From contig JASGFJ010000012.1 of NCBI GenBank assembly GCA_047605645.1, positions 1-64,000 on the forward strand: a stretch of DNA of 64,000 nt. The letters run 5' to 3'. Within the stretch, counting starts at the first letter, position 1; each line of letters begins with the position of its first letter. This stretch comes from UBA1309 sp047605645 (GTDB lineage: Bacteria > Bacteroidota > Bacteroidia > Bacteroidales > Dysgonomonadaceae). The notes beneath the pieces are model-generated. The model had not been told where the DNA came from, searched no databases, and saw nothing but the letters and a program-made list of their open reading frames with translations. A program made the position numbers and the translations under genes. Of the stretch, positions 42,295-51,835 are shown in pieces.

Positions 42295-43698
42295 ATGAAA
42301 CATTTAGTTTATATATTTTCATTGATATTACTCTCGTTCACAGCTTGTAACGAAGACTTTAATGATGGGGTTTATCCGCAAACAAACCCTCAGGAAGATG
42401 CTCAGACTTTTGAAGGATTGACCATTGCCCTGAACAATACTTTCAAGAATAACCTGGATCTGTCGACTTATAAGGCGACAGATTCCATCAACGTCGTTGA
42501 CACTCAGGCTACTCCTAAGCTCAATAGCAGAGCGGTTATGGAGTATGTTCTTCAGCTTTCGAATACAGCAGATTTCACAACGTTTGCAACATTGAATGTG
42601 GGAGATGGTAACGACGTTACGGTAGATGAGCTCAATACCGCTTTCCGTTCAGTATTTGGTTTGTCACCTAAGCAAAGAGATGTGTATGTCAGAGTGAAGG
42701 CTTATATTGCCGAAGGTACTTCCAGAATTGCCTATGGAGATTTTTTTAACTTTGGCTCTGTGAAGATAACACCTGTGCCATATAGTGTCACTATTGAAGA
42801 TGCATATTATTTGTTGACAAATACAGGAAGCGGATGGAATGTGTCTGATATGAAAGTGTTTAATCATAGCTCTTCAGATGTGTATGATGACCCTGTATTT
42901 TCTTTAAGATTTGAGGCTCCTGCTAATAATACAAAACTTTTGATTGTTCCGGCTTCTCTTGTCGATCAGGTGAAAGCAAACAATCTGGACGGCGTATTCG
43001 GATCTGCGATTGATAGCAATACTGCGACTGCCGGGGATTTGACATCCGCAAGTGCAGGAAGTATTTTGATTGAAGAGGCTCAATGGGTAAATCTGACGCT
43101 GAACATGCTCACTCGTAAATACACTGTTGAGCTTTTAGGTCAGGCAAGTCCTTATCTGTACGTTCCAGGCAATCAGCAAGGATGGTCTCCAGCTTCTGCC
43201 ACCAAACTTTATTCTGCGGGAATGAATATGATTTATACAGGTTATTCCTATCTGGACGGAGAATTCAAACTAACAACAGCTCCTGACTGGAGTCATAGCA
43301 ATTATGGAGTCAAGGATGGTTTGCTGAGTACAAGTGGAGATAATTTGTCGGTCACTGAAGCAGGCTTCTATTACATCTATGCAAACCTGAACAATCTGAA
43401 GTACACTGTGACAAAAACAGTATGGGGGTTAATTGGTGATGCTACTCCTAAAGGATGGGATGCCAGTACTCCGATGACTTACAATGCAACAGATAATTCA
43501 TGGAGTGCAACAGTGAGTCTTACAGCAGGAACATTTAAGTTCCGGGCAAATGATGCTTGGGATTTGAATATGGGAGGAACCCTTAATAACCTGACTCAGA
43601 ACGGTGCAAATATAACGGTGGCAGATGCAGGAACATATCTTGTTAAACTGTATCTGACCAATGATGAGTCAAGTTATTGTACTTTGACAAAGCAATAA
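42295..43698 (+). CDS. susF: SusF-type starch-binding lipoprotein
   Basis: A 467-residue lipoprotein whose signal peptide ends SFTAC (Cys18). The N-terminal SusE/F domain (LDLSTYKATDSINVVDTQATPKLN, YVLQLSNTADF) is followed by three modules: one beginning DAYYLL (about 165), one with LYVPGNQQGWSPASATKLYS (about 287), and one with WGLIGDATPKGWDASTPMTYN (about 377). The last two keep the Trp-containing starch-binding loops; the first looks diverged. SusF in B. thetaiotaomicron (485 residues) also has three binding modules and only binds starch. It ends the susCDEF unit; a strong terminator follows about 50 bases later. Confidence 0.9.
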   Translation: MKHLVYIFSLILLSFTACNEDFNDGVYPQTNPQEDAQTFEGLTIALNNTFKNNLDLSTYKATDSINVVDTQATPKLNSRAVMEYVLQLSNTADFTTFATLNVGDGNDVTVDELNTAFRSVFGLSPKQRDVYVRVKAYIAEGTSRIAYGDFFNFGSVKITPVPYSVTIEDAYYLLTNTGSGWNVSDMKVFNHSSSDVYDDPVFSLRFEAPANNTKLLIVPASLVDQVKANNLDGVFGSAIDSNTATAGDLTSASAGSILIEEAQWVNLTLNMLTRKYTVELLGQASPYLYVPGNQQGWSPASATKLYSAGMNMIYTGYSYLDGEFKLTTAPDWSHSNYGVKDGLLSTSGDNLSVTEAGFYYIYANLNNLKYTVTKTVWGLIGDATPKGWDASTPMTYNATDNSWSATVSLTAGTFKFRANDAWDLNMGGTLNNLTQNGANITVADAGTYLVKLYLTNDESSYCTLTKQ

Positions 43699-43749
43699 AT
43701 GGTATTAAAGCGGTATAAAGAAATAAGGTAAGAAGAATAGGTTGAAAAT

Positions 43750-43791
43750 ACGGGAGGCATTGGTAAGGGAAGCTTGCCTCCCGTTTTTTTC
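43750..43791 (+). terminator. Terminator after susF
   Basis: A perfect 10-base-pair stem (ACGGGAGGCA with TGCCTCCCGT), 15-base loop, followed by a run of T. Confidence 0.93.
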
Positions 43792-44070
43792 TAAAGATTC
43801 TATCTTGAGAATATACTACATACCCATTGGTTTTTTTTAGAAAGTATACAAAATGTCTTTTAACTTTAAGAAGATAGGGTGAAATTGAGATCCTGCAAAT
43901 TAGTTGTGAGAGCCCGGAAAAAGACAAATAAATTAAGGAAAATCTTAAAAGAATACCAGAAAGGAATAAGCAAGTTCTGAAAAAAGAATAAATGGATTTC
44001 GGAAAGAGATTTGAAAATTTAGGAAATGCTTGAGTGAATTTCGGATAAAAAGATTCAAGTAAGTTGATGA

Positions 44071-44078
44071 TAACTTTG
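44071..44078 (+). promoter_or_regulatory. -7 promoter box for the third amylase
   Basis: TAACTTTG is an exact TAnnTTTG match (the same eight bases as the susC box) about 43 bases upstream of the start codon. Confidence 0.6.
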
Positions 44079-44120
44079 AGTTCGTTTTGTGAAACAGTTT
44101 AGCAATAAATTATCGATAGT

Positions 44121-46865
44121 ATGTTGAAAAGAATATTTAATATAGCCCTCTTTATAGCTATTACCATCGGGCAGGCCTGGTCACAGATGGTGACAACCAC
44201 TCCTGCTTTCCCGACAACCAGCGGAAGCATAACCGTTGTGTTTGATGTCTCGTCAATGTCAGGTGGGCTGAGTACTTATATCGGTACGGATGTTTATGTA
44301 CATACCGGTGTTCTTACCAATAAAAGTACTTCATCTACCGATTGGAAGTATGCCACAACTTGGCTCAACAACGATTCTAAATATAAATTGGTGTCATTGG
44401 GAAATAACAAATGGCAATTCACCATTACTCCCGACATCAAATCGTTTTATGGCGTACCCTCCTCAGAGACGGTACAAAAACTTATGTTTGTTTTACGCAA
44501 CAGTACAGGTAGTGTGGAAGGAAAAAATAGCGGTAATGACATTGCTGTTCCGGTTTACACAGCCGATCTTAACGTCTATTTTACAAAACCTTCTACAGAC
44601 ACAATAGTGGCCAAAAATACCACTATCAATTTTGGAGCCATTGCTTCCGAATCCACTACATTGAATTTGCTGATGAATGGAACTGTAATCTCCTCGGCAA
44701 ATACTTCTTCCTCTCTAACATATTCAAAAACATTCACCAATGAAGGCAGTTATCAAATGGTAATACAAGCCGGAATAAATTCGTCTTATAAGTACGATAC
44801 GGTGAATGTATTTGTAGAAAAAGATCAGGTGTCACAGGTACGCCCGGCGGGAACAATAGCCGGAATCAATTACCCAAACGATACAACTGCAACTCTGGTG
44901 CTTTATGCGCCCGGAAAAAGTTCGGTTTTCGTTCTTGGAGATTTCAATGACTGGACACTCTCGAATGACTATATGCTCAATAAAGATGGTGATTATTGGT
45001 GGATAACTCTCAATCATCTGACCAAGAAACAGGAATATGCATTTCAATATCTGGTAGATGGTTCACTAAGAATTGCAGACCCTTACACCAACAAAGTACT
45101 TGACCCCTGGAATGACCCGTACATTCCGTCCTCTGTATATCCTAATCTGAAAGCATATCCGACCGGAAAAACAACCGGAATTGTCTCTGTTTTGCAGACG
45201 GCTCAGCCGGTCTATAACTGGGCAAACTCTTCCTATTCAGTTACAGATAAGAGTAAACTTATTGTCTATGAGCTGCTTGTTCGGGACTTTACATCTTCTC
45301 ATAGCTTTGATGGAGTCAGGAGCAAGTTGGACTACTTGCAAAGTTTGGGGATAAATGCGATTGAGTTGATGCCTGTGAATGAGTTTGAAGGAAATTCCAG
45401 TTGGGGATACAATCCATCCTTCTATTTCGCAGTCGATAAATATTACGGAACAAAAGACGCTTTAAAAGCACTTATTGATGAATGTCATGGTCGCGGTATT
45501 GCGGTGATTCTCGATCTGGTACTGAATCATTCGTTCGGGCAAAGTCCATTTGTCAAGCTCTATTGGGATAGTGCAAATTCGCGTCCGGCAGCTAATAATC
45601 CATGGTACAACGTCACTTCACCCAATTCGACTTACAGTTGGGGATATGACTTTAATCATGAATCTGTACAGACAAAGGCTCTAGTGGATAGCATTAACAG
45701 CTTCTGGATGAAAGAATTTAAAGTCGACGGATTTCGTTTCGATTTTACTAAAGGATTTACAAATACCGTAGGAGATGGTTATTCTTATGATGCTTCCCGT
45801 ATTGCTATTCTTGAAAGAATGGCTACTGAAATATGGAAACGCAACAATAAGGCTTATGTGATTATTGAACACCTGACTGCAAATTCAGAAGAAAAAGTGT
45901 TGTCAGATGCCGGATTAATGCCTTGGGGGAATATGAACAATGCTTATTGCCAAAGCATTATGGGATGGATGTCCGATTCGGGATTTGATTGGGGAATCTA
46001 TACAAACAGAAATTGGACTCAACCCAACCTGGTAACTTACATGGAGAGCCATGATGAGGAGAGAACTATGTATAAGGCACTGACTTATGGTAATCTATCC
46101 GGTTCGTACGATGTGAAACTTCTTTCAAATGCTCTAAACAGAGCTAAATTGAATGCTGCTTTCTTTATGCTACAGCCTGGACCGAAAATGATTTGGCAAT
46201 TTGGTGAGTTAGGGTATGATTTTTCAATTAATACTGCCAGTGATGGAGTGACTATAGGAGATACTTACCGCACTGACGAAAAGCCTGTCCGTTGGGATTA
46301 TTATACTGTTGCCACACGCAAAGCGTTATATGATGTTTATGCCAAATTGAATCAGTTGAAAACAACTTATCCGGTATTTTCATCCACTGATGTAACTTAT
46401 TCGGTAGGGGCGACCGAAGCTCGTTCCATTGTCTGGCGCTCCTCAGGAATGAATGCTTTTGTCGTTGGAAATTTCGGCGTTGCCAGTACTACGGTAACCG
46501 CTACATTACCAAAGACCGGTACATGGTATAATGTTTTCACGGGGGAGAGCGAAACATTCTCTTCCACCTCTTACTCCGTAACCCTGGCTCCGGGAGAATT
46601 CAGATTGTACACCGACAATCAGGCGCTCTCTTCGATTGAAAATACAGGTTCGGATATTATCAGTGCTGTGTTTGCTGATAGAAATACCATCTATAATAAA
46701 GGTGATGAGCCTGTTCAGATTACTCTCTTTGATTTATTCGGACGGAAAATAGAAGATGCAATACTGAACGAAAAGCTGGATATTTCTAATCTGCAAAATG
46801 GTATCTATTTGATTCAGGTGAAAGACAAGACCACTACTTATACTGTGAAGGTCAATAAATATTGA
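44121..46865 (+). CDS. GH13 amylase/pullulanase-like enzyme with T9SS sorting domain
   Basis: A 914-residue secreted enzyme. A signal peptide ends QAWSQ with no lipobox Cys. Residues about 25-235 are beta-rich and of unknown family. A CBM48-like N-domain follows (VFVLGDFNDWTLSNDYMLNKD, near 270-300), and then a GH13 barrel (KLIVYELLVRDFTSSHSF) with predicted nucleophile Asp541 (GFRFDFTKG), acid/base Glu583 (VIIEHLT) and Asp645 in YMESHDEER. The chain ends in a type A T9SS sorting domain (ITLFDLFGRKIEDA, NLQNGIYLIQVKD). CBM48 with this SHDEER motif suggests action on branched or long alpha-glucans. It occupies the place that susG has in Bacteroides, but SusG is a lipoprotein and this is T9SS cargo. 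Followed by susB. Confidence 0.9.
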   Translation: MLKRIFNIALFIAITIGQAWSQMVTTTPAFPTTSGSITVVFDVSSMSGGLSTYIGTDVYVHTGVLTNKSTSSTDWKYATTWLNNDSKYKLVSLGNNKWQFTITPDIKSFYGVPSSETVQKLMFVLRNSTGSVEGKNSGNDIAVPVYTADLNVYFTKPSTDTIVAKNTTINFGAIASESTTLNLLMNGTVISSANTSSSLTYSKTFTNEGSYQMVIQAGINSSYKYDTVNVFVEKDQVSQVRPAGTIAGINYPNDTTATLVLYAPGKSSVFVLGDFNDWTLSNDYMLNKDGDYWWITLNHLTKKQEYAFQYLVDGSLRIADPYTNKVLDPWNDPYIPSSVYPNLKAYPTGKTTGIVSVLQTAQPVYNWANSSYSVTDKSKLIVYELLVRDFTSSHSFDGVRSKLDYLQSLGINAIELMPVNEFEGNSSWGYNPSFYFAVDKYYGTKDALKALIDECHGRGIAVILDLVLNHSFGQSPFVKLYWDSANSRPAANNPWYNVTSPNSTYSWGYDFNHESVQTKALVDSINSFWMKEFKVDGFRFDFTKGFTNTVGDGYSYDASRIAILERMATEIWKRNNKAYVIIEHLTANSEEKVLSDAGLMPWGNMNNAYCQSIMGWMSDSGFDWGIYTNRNWTQPNLVTYMESHDEERTMYKALTYGNLSGSYDVKLLSNALNRAKLNAAFFMLQPGPKMIWQFGELGYDFSINTASDGVTIGDTYRTDEKPVRWDYYTVATRKALYDVYAKLNQLKTTYPVFSSTDVTYSVGATEARSIVWRSSGMNAFVVGNFGVASTTVTATLPKTGTWYNVFTGESETFSSTSYSVTLAPGEFRLYTDNQALSSIENTGSDIISAVFADRNTIYNKGDEPVQITLFDLFGRKIEDAILNEKLDISNLQNGIYLIQVKDKTTTYTVKVNKY

Positions 46866-46901
46866 AACAGAATATATAATTTCTAATCTATATACGTAAT
46901 T

Positions 46902-49103
46902 ATGATTAAGACTTGGATAACCACTCTTGGTTTGTGTGTAATGACTTTATTGCTGTCGGCACAAACATTAAAATCACCCGATGGAAATCTGGAGATGAAA
47001 TTCTTCCTTCAGGATGGAGGAATACCGACATACACCCTTACCTATAAGGGGAAGGATGTGATCAAACCAAGTAAACTTGGCTTGGACCTGAAACCAGTCG
47101 GTGTTCAGCGAGCTTTTTATGACTTTTCTCCCGAAGGAAATAAGGCGAGCGCTGAAAAGAATTCACTCTATGACGGCTTTTCTATTGTAAATACTCAAAC
47201 ATCTACTTTCGATGAAACATGGAAGCCTGTTTGGGGAGAAGAAAGTAGTATTCGTAATCATTACAACGAACTTGCCGTGACATTGAATCAGGCAGATAAG
47301 GACAGAACCCTGTTGATTCGTTTCCGTTTGTTTAATGACGGACTTGGATTCAGATACGAATTCCCTGACCAGAAAAATCTGGTTTATTTTGTAATTAAAG
47401 AAGAAAAAACTCAGTTTGCAATGGCTGGAGATCATACGGCTCTCTGGATTCCCGGCGATTACGATACGCAGGAATATGATTATACGACATGTAAGTTGTC
47501 TGAAATCAGAAGTCACATGCAAAAAGCCATTACGCCCAATGCTTCTCAAACGCCTATTGGACCTACGGCTGTACAGACAGCTTTGCAGATGAAGACAAAC
47601 AATGGACTCTACATCAATATCCATGAAGCGGCTTTGGTAAATTACTCTTGCATGCATTTGGTATTGGATGACAAGAATATGGTCTTTGAGTCATGCCTGA
47701 CTCCTGATGCACAGGGAGATAAAGGGTATATCCAGACTCCGGCGACCAGTCCTTGGAGAACGGTGATGGTGAGTGATGATGCACGTGATATGCTGGCTTC
47801 AAGAATCACCCTGAATTTGAATGAACCATGTAAATATACAGACACATCCTGGATTAAACCCGTGAAATACATTGGTGTCTGGTGGGAAATGATTACCGGA
47901 AAAAGCACGTGGGCCTATACCGACGATTTAACGAGTGTACACTTAGGTGTGACGGACTACTCCAAGGTGAAACCAAATGGAAAGCATGGGGCAAATACTG
48001 AAAATGTGAAAAAATACATTGACTTTGCAGCCAAAAACGGATTTAGTCAGGTCTTGGTAGAAGGTTGGAACGAAGGATGGGAAGATTGGTTTGATCGTTC
48101 AAAAGATTATGTCTTTGATTTTGTAACTCCTTATCCGGATTTTCATGTAGCCGAATTGCGTGATTATGCCAAAAGTAAAGGGGTGAAACTGATGATGCAT
48201 CACGAAACATCGGCTTCTGTACGCAATTACGAACGTCATATAGATACTGCTTATCAATTTATGGTTGACAACGGTTACAATTCAGTGAAAAGCGGTTATG
48301 TCGGCAATATTCTTCCTCGGGGCGAGCACCATTATGGACAATGGATAAACAATCATTATCTGTATGCAGTGAAAAAAGCTGCCGACTACAAAATTATGGT
48401 GAATGCACACGAGGCAGTTCGTCCTACCGGCTTGTGCCGTACTTATCCCAATATGATTGGAAATGAATCAGCACGTGGTACCGAATACCAGGCTTTCGGC
48501 GGAAATCACCCCAATCATGTCACTATACTTCCTTTCACTCGTCTGATTGGTGGTCCGATGGACTACACGCCGGGAATCTTCCAGATGGATATCAGTAAGG
48601 TTAATCCGGGCAACAATTCTCGTGTCAACAGTACTCTGGCCAATCAATTGGCTTTGTATGTAGTTATGTACAGTCCGCTTCAAATGGCAGCAGATTTGCC
48701 TGAAAATTACGAACAACACATGGATGCCTTCCAGTTCATCAAGGATGTGGCCATTGATTGGGATGAAAGTAAATATCTGGAAGCAGAGCCGGGCGATTAC
48801 ATTACGATTGCACGTAAGGCCAAAGGAACAGACAATTGGTTTATCGGCAGCGTTGCCGGATATAATCCTCATACATCCAACATCAAATTCGACTTCCTGA
48901 CTCCGGGAAAGACGTATGTAGCAACAATATATGCGGATGCTAAGAATGCCGATTATAAAACGAATCCTCAGGCATACACTATTCGTAAAGTACTTGTTGA
49001 CAGCAAGTCTAAACTGACTCAATTGGCTGTTCCTGCAGGAGGATATGCCATCAGCATTATAGCAGCAGATAAAGCAGCTGCAAAAGGATTGAAAAAACTG
49101 TAA
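46902..49103 (+). CDS. susB: GH97 alpha-glucosidase
   Basis: A 733-residue enzyme with a cleavable signal peptide (TLGLCVMTLLLSAQ), so probably periplasmic. It is a GH97 calcium-dependent, inverting alpha-glucosidase of the SusB type. Glu435 (HHETSA), Glu504 (NAHEAVRPTG), Glu522 (NESARG) and Glu528 (GTEYQAF) correspond, with a constant offset of four, to Glu439, 508, 526 and 532 recalled for B. thetaiotaomicron SusB, which serve as base, calcium ligands and acid. The enzyme would release glucose from imported maltooligosaccharides. It lies 36 bases after the amylase gene, probably co-transcribed with it, and a hairpin separates it from susA. Confidence 0.96.
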   Translation: MIKTWITTLGLCVMTLLLSAQTLKSPDGNLEMKFFLQDGGIPTYTLTYKGKDVIKPSKLGLDLKPVGVQRAFYDFSPEGNKASAEKNSLYDGFSIVNTQTSTFDETWKPVWGEESSIRNHYNELAVTLNQADKDRTLLIRFRLFNDGLGFRYEFPDQKNLVYFVIKEEKTQFAMAGDHTALWIPGDYDTQEYDYTTCKLSEIRSHMQKAITPNASQTPIGPTAVQTALQMKTNNGLYINIHEAALVNYSCMHLVLDDKNMVFESCLTPDAQGDKGYIQTPATSPWRTVMVSDDARDMLASRITLNLNEPCKYTDTSWIKPVKYIGVWWEMITGKSTWAYTDDLTSVHLGVTDYSKVKPNGKHGANTENVKKYIDFAAKNGFSQVLVEGWNEGWEDWFDRSKDYVFDFVTPYPDFHVAELRDYAKSKGVKLMMHHETSASVRNYERHIDTAYQFMVDNGYNSVKSGYVGNILPRGEHHYGQWINNHYLYAVKKAADYKIMVNAHEAVRPTGLCRTYPNMIGNESARGTEYQAFGGNHPNHVTILPFTRLIGGPMDYTPGIFQMDISKVNPGNNSRVNSTLANQLALYVVMYSPLQMAADLPENYEQHMDAFQFIKDVAIDWDESKYLEAEPGDYITIARKAKGTDNWFIGSVAGYNPHTSNIKFDFLTPGKTYVATIYADAKNADYKTNPQAYTIRKVLVDSKSKLTQLAVPAGGYAISIIAADKAAAKGLKKL

Positions 49104-49127
49104 TAATTCGATAATCTTATGACTGAG

Positions 49128-49167
49128 GGCAAGCTTCATCTACGTACGGAAGTAGCTTGCCTTTTTT
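49128..49167 (+). terminator. Terminator or attenuator between susB and susA
   Basis: The stem GGCAAGCT pairs with AGCTTGCC across an 18-base loop, and six T follow. It ends only 15 bases ahead of the susA start codon. Confidence 0.75.
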
Positions 49168-49181
49168 ATCCCTTGAATTGT

Positions 49182-51014
49182 ATGAAAAGACCAATAATTA
49201 TCTTCTTCATATTGGCTCTTATTGGCCAATCTGTTTCAGCATTTGAAATAAAAAAAGTAGAACCGCTTAGCTGGTGGTCGGGAATGCAGGACTCTATTCT
49301 GCAGGTGATGATCTATGGAAAAGATGTGACCGGTTCGCAAGTGAAGGTAATCTCTGAAGATATTCATATTAGCAGTATCGCTCCCATGGAAAATTCCAAT
49401 TATCTGTTTCTTTATTTGAATATCGGAAAAGCAAAACCTCAAAAATTCCAAATCCGGCTATCCAAAGGAACACAAAATCAGGTGATTCCATACGAACTCA
49501 AATCCAGAAGTGTTGATTCTCGCGAACGGATCGGCTTTAACTCGAGTGATGTACTCTACTTATTGATGCCCGATCGCTTTTCCAATGGAGATACCTCCAA
49601 TGATGTTGTTACCGGCATGCAAGAGACAAAAGTAGATAGAACCCAATTATCGGCTCGTCATGGAGGCGATTTGAAAGGTATTGAGAATCATCTCGACTAT
49701 ATTGCAAACCTCGGAGCAACGGCATTATGGATGACACCTGTTCTTGAAAATAACATGAAAGAGGGATCTTATCATGGTTATGCTATTACCGATTATTATA
49801 AAATAGACTCTCGTTTCGGGACAAATGATGAATTCCGTTCTCTTGTCGAAGCTGCGCATTCGAAAGGGGTGAAAGTTGTTATGGATATGGTATTTAACCA
49901 TTGTGGCAGCAACCATTTCTTTTTTAAAGACAGACCTTCGCACGATTGGTTTAATTTTCCGGACGGATACGTGCAGACTTCTTTTAAAACAGGGACACAG
50001 TTTGACCCTTATACTTCGGATTATGATAAGCAGATGGCTGTTGACGGATGGTTTGTGCAGTCGATGCCTGATTTGAATCAGCGGAATCCGCATCTTGCAA
50101 AATATCTGATTCAAAATAGTATATGGTGGATTGAGTATGCCGGTATTGATGGTATTCGTCAGGATACCTATCCGTATATCGATTTTGATATGATGTCCCG
50201 GTGGTGTAAAACCATAAATAAAGAATATCCGAATTTCAATATCGTTGGCGAAACCTGGCTGGATAACAATGTGGGAGTTTCTTTCTGGCAGAAAGACAGC
50301 AAAGTGGCGGCTCCCAAAAATTCCAACCTGAAAACAGTAATGGATTTCCCTTTATTAGAAACCATGCTGTCAGCTTTTTCTAAAAAGGAAGTGGATTATT
50401 CTCCTATATATAATCTCCTGAGCCAGGATATTGTTTATACTGACACTTATAATCTACTAACCTTTCTGGATAATCATGACACCTCCCGGTTTCTGAAAGA
50501 TGAAAAGGATGCTTCCGATATGAACAGGTATCGTCAGGCACTTACGTTGCTTCTGACAACCCGGGGAACTCCTCAGCTATATTACGGAGTAGAGATCGGA
50601 ATGTACGGAGATAAAAGCAATGGTGATGGAGCTCTTCGCGTCGATTTTCCCGGAGGATGGAAAAACGATAAGACCAATGCCTTTACAAAAGAGGGCAGAA
50701 ATGAGCAACAGAATGCAAAATTTGACTTTCTGCAAAAACTTTTGCTCTTCCGTAAAGGCAATGAGGTGATTGCAAAAGGTTCGTTGAAACAGTTTCAACC
50801 CAACGACGGAGTTTATGTTTACGAACGAAAATCAGGAAATAAATCCTATGTTATATTTCTTAATGGAGCAAGCGAGAGCAAGACTTTGAATGTGCTCCGA
50901 TACAAAGAAGTACTTCCGGCTAACAACGCAAAAGACATTCTAAGCGGGAAGACAATTTCATGGAATGATTCTTTGGCTATTGAAGGACGAGGTATCTATA
51001 TCCTCGAATTTTGA
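49182..51014 (+). CDS. susA: GH13 neopullulanase-type enzyme
   Basis: A 610-residue periplasmic enzyme with a signal peptide (IIIFFILALIGQSVSAFE). An N-terminal beta domain (residues 25-120) is followed by a GH13 barrel with DVLYLLMPDRFSNGD, predicted nucleophile Asp328 (GIRQDTYPY), acid/base Glu357 (IVGETWLD) and Asp433 (LDNHDTSRF). It matches SusA of B. thetaiotaomicron (617 residues), which hydrolyses maltooligosaccharides and pullulan in the periplasm. A longer frame from 49119 would run through the upstream hairpin, so the ATG at 49182 is chosen because it opens a clear signal peptide. No own promoter box was found, so expression may depend on read-through of that hairpin. Confidence 0.94.
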   Translation: MKRPIIIFFILALIGQSVSAFEIKKVEPLSWWSGMQDSILQVMIYGKDVTGSQVKVISEDIHISSIAPMENSNYLFLYLNIGKAKPQKFQIRLSKGTQNQVIPYELKSRSVDSRERIGFNSSDVLYLLMPDRFSNGDTSNDVVTGMQETKVDRTQLSARHGGDLKGIENHLDYIANLGATALWMTPVLENNMKEGSYHGYAITDYYKIDSRFGTNDEFRSLVEAAHSKGVKVVMDMVFNHCGSNHFFFKDRPSHDWFNFPDGYVQTSFKTGTQFDPYTSDYDKQMAVDGWFVQSMPDLNQRNPHLAKYLIQNSIWWIEYAGIDGIRQDTYPYIDFDMMSRWCKTINKEYPNFNIVGETWLDNNVGVSFWQKDSKVAAPKNSNLKTVMDFPLLETMLSAFSKKEVDYSPIYNLLSQDIVYTDTYNLLTFLDNHDTSRFLKDEKDASDMNRYRQALTLLLTTRGTPQLYYGVEIGMYGDKSNGDGALRVDFPGGWKNDKTNAFTKEGRNEQQNAKFDFLQKLLLFRKGNEVIAKGSLKQFQPNDGVYVYERKSGNKSYVIFLNGASESKTLNVLRYKEVLPANNAKDILSGKTISWNDSLAIEGRGIYILEF

Positions 51015-51053
51015 TATGCCATATTCATAGCGTGTTTCAATTGGGTTTATGAA

Positions 51054-51096
51054 AGAAAGTCAGCCATTTCCGATGAATGGCTGACTTTCTGTTTTT
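51054..51096 (+). terminator. Terminator after susA
   Basis: A perfect 15-base-pair stem (AGAAAGTCAGCCATT with AATGGCTGACTTTCT), 7-base loop, followed by GTTTTT. It closes the starch locus. Confidence 0.94.
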
Positions 51097-51262
51097 AAAA
51101 GAAGTACTCTGGCTAATTATGACTATGGATGTCGAATGGTCTGTGTTTTTTGTTTGATGCAAATCCGAGTATTGCGTATACTCAAAAAAAACGTGCTTCT
51201 GCATCTAACATAGACGTGGAAGCGAGTCTACTACAGACGCAAAAAAGTATCTTATTTGCAAG

Positions 51263-51529
51263 TTGTATACTTATTCAATACAGGTAAGTGTAACATCTAC
51301 CAAATTCGCAACAGATTGGATGATTGGCAAATCAATGGGTTCACAATTGCAATTGAAAATCTGCGGAACTGAATGGCATTCTCTACAGCAAGTAGGCACG
51401 AGAGAGCAGATGATCTTAGATGGGAAAATACAAGCGATTTATCCTTTTGGACTGCTCGGTCAAATTAGAATGCGAGCCTTTGGAATCACGGCGGGAAGCT
51501 TGTCTCTTCTTTATTTTTCAGAGGGGTAA
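51263..51529 (+). pseudogene. Possible gene fragment (88 codons)
   Basis: The frame reads like protein in its middle (IGKSMGSQLQLKICGTEWHS, LGQIRMRAFGITAGSLSLLYF), and the local base composition is less AT-rich than the flanks, but no family is recognised. There is no plausible signal or promoter at its start. It may be a remnant of a gene that once followed susA, or chance. Low certainty. Confidence 0.25.
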
Positions 51530-51835
51530 TTTAAATTTTTTATACAAGTACTGTGTCTTTGATTGAGCTTCCGAATAGAAAGTCTGATGCAGAGTCACAG
51601 GACGCTATCTCAGAGAATATATGTGGTGTAAATGACAGTATTTTGTAACTATTCGTATTGCTTTTTATGCCACATCAGAATTTAAGGTGGTAATAATTCT
51701 CTATTCCCGAGATAAAATTTTCCCGATTTACCCCTTTTGTCAACTTTTTATAGATGAAAATAAACAATAAGTCTTATTTTTATGGCAAGTTAAAAAAAGA
51801 ACAAATAAACAGAACGTTGTTATTCCAAGAAATTC

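Larger units (their letters stand above)
43699..44120 (+). other. susF to amylase intergenic region
   Basis: Contains a terminator, then about 280 bases of A-rich sequence with no supported gene, then a promoter box for the downstream amylase. Confidence 0.6.
51015..51835. other. Intergenic region between susA and the GT2 gene
   Basis: After the susA terminator this 820-base stretch holds an 88-codon frame at 51263-51529, listed separately, and otherwise AT-rich sequence. No promoter box with the full TAnnTTTG pattern was found ahead of the GT2 gene. Confidence 0.5.

Noticed and set aside
44121..46865. Calling the third amylase susG
   Set aside because: SusG is a lipoprotein; this enzyme has no lipobox Cys and ends in a T9SS sorting domain, with a CBM48-like N-domain.
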